Source: a bacterium
GTDB lineage: Bacteria > JAUVQV01 > DATDCY01
DNA length: 13,774 bases
Assembly (NCBI GenBank): GCA_036524115.1
Contig: DATDCY010000255.1
Span: 1 to 13,774, forward strand
Direction of reading: 5' to 3'
Position 1 is the stretch's first letter, and each line of letters begins with the position of its first letter. The position numbers were made by a program, and so were the translations under genes. The notes under the pieces were generated by a model. That model made no database searches, was not told the origin of the DNA, and saw nothing but the letters and a program-made list of their open reading frames with translations. Below are positions 4,910 to 13,035 of the stretch, piece by piece.

Positions 4910-6904
4910 ATGCCTGCGGCGAGCGGCTGGTCCCCGGGGTGGCCGGCGCTGCTGCCGCTGGCCGGCCTCGTCGCCACGCTCCCCCTCGGCTTCCTCGTCC
5001 CGGCGCGCCGGGGCGGCGCGGCGCTGGCGCGGAGCTTCGCGGCGCTCAACGCCGCCGTCGCCCTCTGGAACCTCGACGTGCTGCTGCTCTTCGCCGCGCC
5101 CGACGGGGAGACCGCCGAACGGATCGACCGGCTCTTCCAGGCGCCGATCATCGCGCTGCCCTTCCTGGCGCTGCTCTTCTTCTTCGTCTTCCTCGGCCGG
5201 CGCCTCACCGAGCCGCTGCTCGTCGGCTTCGGCGCCTGGGGGGCGGCCCTCGTGGCCGCGAGCACCGGGCCGCGCTACTTCACGGGATGGCGTCACCTCT
5301 GGTTCGGCTGGTACGGCACGCCGGGGCCCCGGTACGTCTTCTTCGTGGCCTACGTGCTGACCTACCTCGGGCTGTCCACGGTGCTGCTGGCGCGGGAGGC
5401 GCGCGCGACGCGCGACCACCGGCGGCGCACGCAGGCGCAGTACCTGCTCGCGGCCAACCTGCTGCTCGGGCTGGCGAGCCTGACCAACTTCCTGCCGCTC
5501 TGGGGGCTGCCGTTCCTGCCGCTGGGCAACGTCGCCTCGGTCGGCTACGTCGCGCTGATGGGGGTCACCATCAGGCGCCACCGCCTCCTCGACGTGCAGG
5601 CGATCTTCCGCGCCGGGATGCTCTACTCCCTGCTGACGACCCTGCTCACCGTGGTGTACTTCTCGCTCCTGCTCGGCATGCAGCACTGGCTCCAGCGCGA
5701 GGTCTTCGCCGGCTCGCTGGTGCTGCCGATGCTCCCCGCGCTCGCGGTCGGCTTCGCGGTCGGGCCGCTCAAGGCGTCGCTCCAGGAGCGGCTCGACCGC
5801 ACCTTCTTCCGCTCGCGCGCCGAGTCGCGGGCGCGGCTCGAGGCGTTCTCCGCCGTGCTCGCGCGGTGCGAGCGCGAGGAGGGGCTCTGGGCAGCCGCCT
5901 GGGAAGAGGGGTGGCGCCACGCGCACCCCGAGGGCGGCGTCGTGCTGCGCGAGGCCCACGGCGTCTTCGACCCGGTGGCCGGGCCGGGCGCCGCCGTCGC
6001 CGGCGCGGAGGGCGCGGGGGCGCTGCTCGCGGGCCCCGAGGGGACACGCCGGCTGCCCGCGGGAGGGGCCTTCGAGGTCGCGGTCCCGGTGCTGGGGCGC
6101 GAGGGCCTGCTCGGCGGCTGCCTGCTCGGGCCGAAGGCGAACGGGGAGCTCTGGAAGGCCGCCGACCTGGCGTACCTCGACGCGATCGCGGGGATGGCGG
6201 CGCTGGCGATCGAGCAGGCGCGCCTGCGCGAGCGCGTCGGCCGCGAGGAGCGCCTCGCCGCGCTCGGCCGTATGGCGGGCGTGGTCGCGCACGAGCTGCG
6301 CAACCCGCTGAACAACATCCGCGCCACCGTGGGCGTGCTGCGCCGGCACGTGGACGCCACGGCGGCGCCGCTGCTCGGCGTCGTGGAGACGGACATCGAC
6401 CGCGGGGAGGGCTTCATCCGCGACGCGCTCTTCGCCTGCGGCGAGCAGCGCCCGCACCTCGTGCCGATCGACCTCGCCCTCGCGCTGCGCGAGTTCGCCG
6501 ACCGCTGGCCCTGCGGCGCGTTCGCCGGCGCGCCGCTGGAGCTGGCGGCCCCGCCCGAGGGCCTGTGGGTCCGCGGCGATCTCTTCGAGCTGCGGCGGGT
6601 CTTCGAGAACCTCGCACGCAACGCGGCAGAGGCGACGGGCGGGCGCGGGAGCATCGTCGTCCACGCCGAGCGCGCGGCCGACGGGGGCATCGCGGTGTCG
6701 GTCGCGGACGGGGGGCCGGGGATCGAGCCGCGCCTGCTGCCGGTGATCTTCGAGCCGTTCCAGACGACCAAGAGGGGCGGGACCGGCCTCGGGCTCTCGA
6801 TCGCGAAGGGGGTCGTTGAAGCGCACGGTGGGCGCATCGGCGCGGCGAACCGCCCCGGCGGCGGGGCGGTCCTGCGGGTCTGGCTCCCTGGGGCAGACCG
6901 GTGA
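4910..6904 (+). CDS. Multi-pass membrane sensor histidine kinase
   Basis: 664 residues. About nine hydrophobic segments lie in the first 290 residues (near 12-31, 42-63, 77-96, 103-118, 141-160, 177-196, 205-222, 236-257 and 266-286), resembling the 7TM-type kinase sensor region. Then comes a cytoplasmic GAF-like stretch (about 305-435), ending in a helix that leads to the H-box. HisKA: GRMAGVVAHELRNPLNNIRA with phospho-accepting His461. HATPase: N-box VFENLARNAAEA (Asn571), G1 DGGPGIEP (600-607), F-box FEPFQTTK, G2 GGTGLGLS (623-630). All catalytic elements are intact. The signal is unknown. PrsK-like exosortase-system kinases share this layout, but I see no other sign of that system. ATG at 4910 is 20 nt after the sigma gene and lacks a clear Shine-Dalgarno, so the start is the least certain part. 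Its last codons and stop lie inside the inverted-repeat element that follows. The response regulator downstream is its likely partner. Confidence 0.92.
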   Translation: MPAASGWSPGWPALLPLAGLVATLPLGFLVPARRGGAALARSFAALNAAVALWNLDVLLLFAAPDGETAERIDRLFQAPIIALPFLALLFFFVFLGRRLTEPLLVGFGAWGAALVAASTGPRYFTGWRHLWFGWYGTPGPRYVFFVAYVLTYLGLSTVLLAREARATRDHRRRTQAQYLLAANLLLGLASLTNFLPLWGLPFLPLGNVASVGYVALMGVTIRRHRLLDVQAIFRAGMLYSLLTTLLTVVYFSLLLGMQHWLQREVFAGSLVLPMLPALAVGFAVGPLKASLQERLDRTFFRSRAESRARLEAFSAVLARCEREEGLWAAAWEEGWRHAHPEGGVVLREAHGVFDPVAGPGAAVAGAEGAGALLAGPEGTRRLPAGGAFEVAVPVLGREGLLGGCLLGPKANGELWKAADLAYLDAIAGMAALAIEQARLRERVGREERLAALGRMAGVVAHELRNPLNNIRATVGVLRRHVDATAAPLLGVVETDIDRGEGFIRDALFACGEQRPHLVPIDLALALREFADRWPCGAFAGAPLELAAPPEGLWVRGDLFELRRVFENLARNAAEATGGRGSIVVHAERAADGGIAVSVADGGPGIEPRLLPVIFEPFQTTKRGGTGLGLSIAKGVVEAHGGRIGAANRPGGGAVLRVWLPGADR

Positions 6905-7035
6905 AAAGGGCCCATCGGCGGCTCCTTGCCGGCGCGAGTTCTGCGAGTGCGGGAAGTGCCTGCGGCGGGCATCAGCCCGCCTCAGCATCCGCTGCGTCGC
7001 GCGCCTTGCATCTGGACCCTTTTGACCGGTCTGCC
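6892..7035. repeat. 144-bp inverted-repeat element between kinase and regulator
   Basis: The ends are 22-nt inverted repeats matching at 20 positions: GGCAGACCGG at 6892-6901 and its continuation to 6913, against 7014-7035 read in reverse. About 100 bp lies between, with a central perfect dyad GGCGGGC-ATCA-GCCCGCC (6964-6981). There is no open frame of note inside. This is the architecture of a miniature inverted-repeat or REP-like intergenic element, and the phrase gtcCAGATGCAAGGCGCGCG on its minus strand looks to me like a motif repeated in other deltaproteobacterial intergenic regions, from memory only. The left arm contains the kinase stop codon (6902-6904). The transcript could fold into a long imperfect stem, so it may also weaken read-through or alter stability. 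No T-run follows it. Confidence 0.6.
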
Positions 7036-7075
7036 ATGAGAGGCATCGTTTCGTTGCGATGATGGAGGAAGAGTG

Positions 7076-8465
<1,390 letters not shown>

Positions 8466-8482
<17 letters not shown>

Positions 8483-9416
8483 GCGCACGCCGGCGGGGAG
8501 GCGCGCGCAGCGGACCGATCTGCACGGGCTGCTGCGCCTGGCGAAGCCGCCTGGCCCGAGCTCGAACGAGGTCCTGCAGCAGGTGCGCCGGCACCTGGGC
8601 TGGGCGAAGGCGGGGCACGCGGGCACGCTCGACCCGGCGGCGTCGGGGCTGCTGCTGGTGCTGCTCGGGGAGGCGGCGAAGCTCGTGCCGTACCTCGCCG
8701 CCCTCGAGAAGGAGTACGTCGGCGTGGCGCGCTTCGGCGCCGAGACCGACACCCAGGACGCGGCCGGCGCGCCGACGCGCACCGCGCCGTGGGAGCACGT
8801 CGATGCGGTACGCGTGGCCGCGTCGCTGGCCTCCTTCGCCGGCGCGTCCGAGCAGGAGCCGCCGATGTTCTCGGCGCTGCAGGTCGGCGGTCGCCGGCTC
8901 TACGACCTGGCCCGCGAGGGGCGGGAGGTGGAGCGCGCGGCGCGGACCATCGTGGTCAGCGAGATCCGCCTCCTCGACTGGCGTCCCCCGGACGCCGAGT
9001 TCCTCGTGCGCTGCTCATCGGGGACCTACGTGCGCACCATCGCGCGCGACCTGGGGGCGCTCTGCGCGAGCGCGGCGCACCTGGCGTCGCTGACGCGCAC
9101 GGGGATCGGGCCGTTCCGGCTCGAGGGCGCGTCCACCCTGGAGGAGCTGGCGGCGTTGCCCGCCGGCGCCGCGCCACCGCTCGTGCGCCTCGCCGACGCC
9201 GTGGCGCACCTGCCGGCGGTGGCGCTCTCCGACCGGGAGGCCGCGGGGGTGTTCGATGGTCGCGCCCCGGTGCTGCCTGCGGGCGACGTCCCGGCGCACG
9301 TGGCCCCGGGTGGGACTCTGGCGCTGCTGGACGCCTCGCGCCGGCTGCTGGCCGTGGCGAAGTTCATCGCGCCGGGCGTCCCGGTGGAACTGCTGCGGGG
9401 GTTCCGCGAACCCTAG
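8466..9416 (+). CDS. truB: tRNA pseudouridine(55) synthase TruB
   Basis: 316 residues, normal for TruB. It isomerises U55 in the T-loop of tRNAs to pseudouridine. Visible motifs: LLRLAKPPGPSSNEVLQQVR (23-42), the catalytic block AGHAGTLDPAASGLLLVLLGEA with nucleophile Asp56, the substrate-loop residues EKEYVGVARFGAETDTQDAAG, FSALQVGGRRLYDLAREG, and CSSGTYVRTIARDLG (183-197). A C-terminal PUA-like region (about 250-312) is present. ATG at 8466 lies inside the response-regulator gene, with GGGGAGG six bases upstream. In many bacteria truB sits with rbfA, infB and rpsO. Here it follows a two-component pair and ends 14 nt from a convergent cytochrome gene, so the usual translation cluster is broken. 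Confidence 0.97.
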
Positions 9417-9431
9417 GCAGGCCTCGCCTGC
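9417..9431. terminator. Short hairpin between convergent truB and cytochrome genes
   Basis: GCAGGC-CTC-GCCTGC is a perfect 6-bp stem with a three-base loop, directly after the truB stop and touching the cytochrome stop codon. It is symmetrical and could stop transcription from both sides, but neither side has a T-run. A weak or assisted terminator is the most that can be said. Confidence 0.4.
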
Positions 9432-11788
9432 TACCAGCTGCTCGGCTCGGGCGCCGTGGTGTGGCAGCTGACCGCCGAACAGCCCTGCGTCGACTGCGTC
9501 CAGCCGAAGCTCACCGCCGCCGCGGCGAAGCTGCCGCCGGCGGCGACGTCCTTCTCGCGGTTCACGTGCCTGCCGCCGCCGACGTCGATCGTCGCGCCCT
9601 CGGCCGTCGTCGTGACGTGACAGTTCTGGCAGCCCGCGCCGAGGACGTCGTGACGCGCATGGTTGCCGGCCGCGTCGGCCGGGTACGAGCGGCCCACGCC
9701 GTCCCCGTCGCCATCGCCGTGGCAGGCGTCGCAGGCGAGGTTGCTCGTGGACCAGTCCGGCGTGTTGAATCCGGTCATCCAGACCGCGCTGCCGACGGCG
9801 GCCGTCGATGTGCCGTCCGAGTGGCAGTAGATCTGCGAGCAGCGGAAGCCGTTGGCCGCGGCGTCCCAGACATAGTCCGGCGTGGCCTCCGGGTCCGCCG
9901 GGTCGAACGCCGCGGCCGCCGGGTTCCAGGACGGGTCGAACCAGACCGAGCGGTAACTCGCCGGGGTGGTCGCGTGCGTCAGGCCGTTCGTTCCCTGGTA
10001 GTGGCACGCCCTGCACGGGAAGCCGTAGCCGCTCGGCCCGGCTTGGGAGTGCCGGGCGTGCGGGCTCCGGGTCTCGTTGTAGGTGGGTACCAAGCCGTCG
10101 TAGCCCGGCGCCTGCGTGGGCAGCAAGGTGGGCGGCTGGCCGTGGCAGCTCGTGCACGTCGCCGCGCCCACGCCGAAGGAGCCGGCGGGAGCGCCGAGGC
10201 CGTGCCGGTGGCAGTCCCCGCAGTCACTCAGCGGCAGCTGATCCTGTCCGCCGTGGTGGTTGCCGGTCATGAGCGTGCTCAGCGGCGCCAGGCGGGTCCC
10301 GTCCTGCGAGCTCCCGTTCGCGTGGCAGACACCGTTGTCGCAGACGCCAGCTCCGGCGACGTGCGGCGCGCTGTTGTCACTGATGTAGTAGTCGAAGTCC
10401 GTCGTCTTGCTGTTGTGCTCGAAGACGGTCAGCTCGGTCGGGCCCATGGTGCGGTTGGGCAGCTGGCGCGGGACCATCATCGTGTTGCTCGTCGCGCCGA
10501 CGCCCTCGGCGTGCTCGTCGTGGCAGTCGATGCAGCCGACGCTCGAGCCCCCGGGGTTGTGCGCGATCTTCGTGTCGTGGCAGGTGTAGCAGATCGAGCG
10601 CTGCGACGTGCCGTAGCTCGAGAGCGCGGCATCCGGCACTGCGGCCAACATCTGGGGTGCGCGCGTGTCCGTGTGCGGCGAGTCGTGCTGGGAGCTGACG
10701 TTGTGGCAGTTGCCGCAGCCGAAGTTCAGCGTCCTGCCCGTCGAAGAGGTCGCCATGCCGTGGCCGTGCCGCGTGAACGTGTTCTGCCCCGGCCCGTCCC
10801 CGGTGTATCCGGCCGCGTCGCCGGGGTAGTGGCAGGTCGACGTGCAGTCCGTGCCGACGTCCAGCGCCGTCTCGAGGGCGCCCGTGCCGTTGACGTGCTC
10901 GTGCCCGTCGTTGAAGAGCTTCTGCTTGCTCGAGTAGTGCGTGTCGTGGCAGGAGCGGCACTGGTTGTTGCCGCCGCCGGAGGTCGTCTTCAGCGGCGTG
11001 CCGTCGTCCTCGACGATCGGCCCGCTGCCGCCGCTTGCCGCCGGCACGCCGTCCGCGTGCGTCGCCGTCGCGTTGAGGTGCACGTCGTTTTCCGCGGCCG
11101 ACCCCTTCACGGGCGGCGCGGTGTTGCCGTGGCAGATCCGGCAGAGCGGGTCGTACTGGTTCGCCGCCGTGACGCTGCGCAGCATGTAGGGGTTCCACGC
11201 GTAGGCCGGCGGGCCATGCTCCGGGTACTTGGTGCCGAACTCCTTGCTCACCACGGAGGTCGCGGGGTTGCCGTCCGCGCTCTCGTCCGCCGGGGTCGCG
11301 GGATCGTCGCGCCCGTCGCCCTGGCCGTCGACGTCGTGGCAGTCAACGCAGTCCAGTTCGTTCGGGTAGTTCGTGGCCCAGGCGCTCGTGTACTCGTGGT
11401 TCGTGACCGCGCCGGTGACGAAGTTCCTCCCGACGGGGTGCATGGAGGCCTTGCCGGAGAAATCCATGAGGACTGCCCGCATCTTGGAGCGCGAGCCGAT
11501 GTTGTGGCAGTACGTGCAGCCGAACTGGGCGGGGATCGTGCCGCCGTTGGCCTTCGTCATGTCGATCACGGTGCGGGAGGTCCTGTTGATGAAGCTCGTG
11601 CCCGCCGCGCCCGACGTCTCGTTCAGCGTATGGCAGGCGTAGCAGCCGAGCCCCTCCTGGACGAAGTGGAGGGCGGCCGCCGGCCGCGCGCCGCCGAGGA
11701 GGCACGCGAGCGCAAGCAGGGAGCCCAGTGCGGCCCCGGCGCTGCGACACCGCTTGCCCGCGCGCCGGCCCTTGTCACCAATCTTCAC
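9431..11788 (-). CDS. Exported multiheme c-type cytochrome (CxxCH/CX4CH family)
   Basis: 785 residues. A Sec signal peptide has basic residues 1-15, a hydrophobic core AALGSLLALACLLGGA and likely cleavage after AAA39. The mature part holds 17 candidate heme c sites: 13 CxxCH (residues 49, 91, 147, 216, 277, 358, 400, 419, 523, 545, 592, 686, 720), one CX3CH (315) and three CX4CH (483, 650, 770). The CX4CH-then-CxxCH pairing, as in CSQIYCH ... CDACHGDG, matches the Geobacter CX4CH/CxxCH domain family (PF09698-like). Many scattered histidines can serve as distal ligands. Expected place: periplasm or outer surface, for electron transfer to extracellular or periplasmic acceptors. No lipobox or C-terminal anchor is seen. 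GTG at 11788 has GGGAGGT five bases upstream and is the only start that gives a proper signal peptide. No porin or partner cytochrome is in view. Confidence 0.93.
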   Translation of the reverse strand: MKIGDKGRRAGKRCRSAGAALGSLLALACLLGGARPAAALHFVQEGLGCYACHTLNETSGAAGTSFINRTSRTVIDMTKANGGTIPAQFGCTYCHNIGSRSKMRAVLMDFSGKASMHPVGRNFVTGAVTNHEYTSAWATNYPNELDCVDCHDVDGQGDGRDDPATPADESADGNPATSVVSKEFGTKYPEHGPPAYAWNPYMLRSVTAANQYDPLCRICHGNTAPPVKGSAAENDVHLNATATHADGVPAASGGSGPIVEDDGTPLKTTSGGGNNQCRSCHDTHYSSKQKLFNDGHEHVNGTGALETALDVGTDCTSTCHYPGDAAGYTGDGPGQNTFTRHGHGMATSSTGRTLNFGCGNCHNVSSQHDSPHTDTRAPQMLAAVPDAALSSYGTSQRSICYTCHDTKIAHNPGGSSVGCIDCHDEHAEGVGATSNTMMVPRQLPNRTMGPTELTVFEHNSKTTDFDYYISDNSAPHVAGAGVCDNGVCHANGSSQDGTRLAPLSTLMTGNHHGGQDQLPLSDCGDCHRHGLGAPAGSFGVGAATCTSCHGQPPTLLPTQAPGYDGLVPTYNETRSPHARHSQAGPSGYGFPCRACHYQGTNGLTHATTPASYRSVWFDPSWNPAAAAFDPADPEATPDYVWDAAANGFRCSQIYCHSDGTSTAAVGSAVWMTGFNTPDWSTSNLACDACHGDGDGDGVGRSYPADAAGNHARHDVLGAGCQNCHVTTTAEGATIDVGGGRHVNREKDVAAGGSFAAAAVSFGWTQSTQGCSAVSCHTTAPEPSSW

Positions 11789-11899
11789 TGCGCACCTCCC
11801 GGCCCGCGACCGGCCAACCGTCGGTTCAGGGGCGAGCCGTCGAAGCCCTGTTGGCGTCGGGCCGGGGAAGATGGTACCACGATGGCGGGAAGGGGGCGC
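11789..11899. promoter_or_regulatory. Divergent promoter region, cytochrome / rsmE, with small palindrome
   Basis: 111 bp separate the two divergent start codons, so promoters for both should lie here. AACCG-T-CGGTT (11816-11826) is a perfect dyad 28 bp upstream of the cytochrome start and could be an operator. I found no convincing -35/-10 pair and no -24/-12 sigma-54 pair on either strand. Confidence 0.3.
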
Positions 11900-12643
11900 A
11901 TGAACCTGATTCTCGTCCGCAGGAGCGAGCTCTCGCCTGGCGACCGCGTCATGCTCGCGGGAGAGCGCGCGCGGCACGTGCTGGGGGTGCTCGGCGCCGG
12001 GCCCGGCGCGACCGTGCGGGTCGGTCTGCTCGACGGGCCGCTCGGCACCGCGACCGTGCTGGGCGTCGACGGCGGTCGCGTCGAGCTGGCCTGCGCCTTC
12101 GAGCCCGACGCGCCGGAGGCGCCGCAGGTCGATCTGCTCCTGGCTGTGCCGCGGCCGAAGGTGCTGGCCCGCCTCTGGTCGCAGCTGGCGGCGCTCGGGG
12201 TGGGGCGGATCGTCCTGGCCAACGCCGCGAAGGTCGAGCGCTGCTACTTCGACAGCCACGTGCTCTCGCCCGGTTTCTTCACGCCGCGGCTGATCGAGGG
12301 GTTGCAGCAGGCGCGGGACACGCGACTGCCGCAGGTGCTGGTGCGCCGGCGCCTGCGGCCGTTCGTGGAGGACGAGCTGGGCGCGCTCTTCCCCGCGGGG
12401 CTGCGCCTGCTCGCCGACCCGGGCGGGGAGCGGCGGATCGCGGATGTCCTGCCGGCGGCGGCCGGGCGGGCGCCGGCGCGGGTCCTGCTCGCGGTCGGGC
12501 CCGAGGGCGGCTGGGTGCCCTTCGAGCTGGAGCTGCTGCAGCGGCACGGTTTCGCGGTCGTCGGCATCGGCCCGCGCACGCTGCGCACGGACACCGCCTG
12601 CATCGCGCTGCTGGGCCTCGTGGCCGAGCGGCTGAGGGCCTGA
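11900..12643 (+). CDS. rsmE: RsmE-family 16S rRNA (uracil1498-N3)-methyltransferase
   Basis: 247 residues. The SPOUT methyltransferase knot is clear in VLLAVGPEGGW (195-205) and VGIGPRTLRTDTACIALLGL (221-240), which form the SAM-binding deep trefoil knot. The N-terminal PUA-like domain includes GERARHVLGVLGAGPGATVRV (21-41). The middle block LLLAVPRPKVLARLWSQLAALGV with FDSHVL and LIEGLQQARDTRLPQV is a variant form that I associate with the RsmE branch found in spirochaetes and plants; that link is from memory. Expected job: N3-methylation of U1498 in the 30S decoding region. ATG at 11900 has GGAAGGGGG just upstream and gives the family start MNLILV. An in-frame ATG at 11882 would add six residues. 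It is divergent from the cytochrome and probably monocistronic. Confidence 0.93.
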   Translation: MNLILVRRSELSPGDRVMLAGERARHVLGVLGAGPGATVRVGLLDGPLGTATVLGVDGGRVELACAFEPDAPEAPQVDLLLAVPRPKVLARLWSQLAALGVGRIVLANAAKVERCYFDSHVLSPGFFTPRLIEGLQQARDTRLPQVLVRRRLRPFVEDELGALFPAGLRLLADPGGERRIADVLPAAAGRAPARVLLAVGPEGGWVPFELELLQRHGFAVVGIGPRTLRTDTACIALLGLVAERLRA

Positions 12644-13032
12644 CGCGACTCTCATCGCCTCTCGTGCCGGGTCCGTTCCGGGGTCGCCCGTGACCGGGCC
12701 GCGGGGGCGGGGCGGCGCCGTGCGTGCGCTGAGCTGCGCGCTCGACCGCAGCTTGTCCGGCCCTCCGCTCAAAACGCATGACTCGCCCTTCGGGCTCAAA
12801 CAATGCGTTTCGCCCCTGCGGGGACGCTCCGGTCCGGCCGCTGCGGTTCCCTCGCGCTCCGCCATGCTCGCGTCCGTCCCCGCCCCGGTCACGCCCTGGT
12901 GCGTTCCAGGAACAGCGGAGGGGTGGCGCGAAGCGGGGGACCCCCGCGGGGCGGACCGAAGGGAGCACCGTGGGGGTGGGCAGCGACAGGACCCCGCAGC
13001 GTGCACGGGGAACTAGCCAGGCCTTCAAGGCC
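12644..13032. other. 389-bp non-coding gap with nested inverted repeats
   Basis: No convincing gene is here: frames that stay open show no family-like sequence and no good start. It holds a cluster of stems. CCGCAGC (12746-12752) pairs with GCTGCGG (12840-12846) and encloses AAACGCAT (12772-12779)/ATGCGTTT (12803-12810), which carries a GCCC-TTC-GGGC tip, and a second hairpin CCCC-TGC-GGGG (12813-12823). GCTGCG (12733-12738) can pair instead with CGCAGC (12747-12752). Further on come CCTGG-N6-CCAGG (12895-12910) and GCGGGG-GAC-CCCCGC (12933-12947). The AT-containing AAACGCAT/ATGCGTTT stem stands out against the GC background. It could be a structured RNA, a multi-copy intergenic repeat or only fold-prone GC-rich DNA. 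Confidence 0.45.
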
Positions 13033-13035
13033 TTA
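13019..13035 (-). terminator. Weak hairpin at the end of the second kinase gene
   Basis: AGGCCTT and AAGGCCT flank a single C (13019-13033), giving a realistic 5-bp stem with a five-base loop that overlaps the TAA stop of the minus-strand kinase (13033-13035). No T-run follows on the minus strand, so termination here is doubtful. Confidence 0.25.

Noticed and set aside
9990-10020. TGGCAC...TGCA as a sigma-54 promoter on the plus strand
   Set aside because: The spacing between the GG and GC elements is two bases too short, and it lies inside the cytochrome coding sequence where CxxCH codons create repeated GTGGCA strings.
9431-11788. Recurrent GTGGCAG strings as a possible DNA repeat array or CRISPR
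   Set aside because: They are the reverse complement of Cys-His codons in heme motifs, irregularly spaced and in frame. There is no constant repeat or spacer unit.
8789-12643. Long plus-strand open frame spanning truB, the cytochrome antisense and rsmE
   Set aside because: Only its last part (from 11900) is a recognisable protein (RsmE). The rest lies opposite the cytochrome, which has 17 heme motifs and a signal peptide on the minus strand.
11789-13006. Open extension of the cytochrome frame upstream of its start
   Set aside because: It runs antisense to RsmE and has low-complexity Arg/Pro/Ala composition. The GTG at 11788 with a good ribosome site and signal peptide marks the true start.
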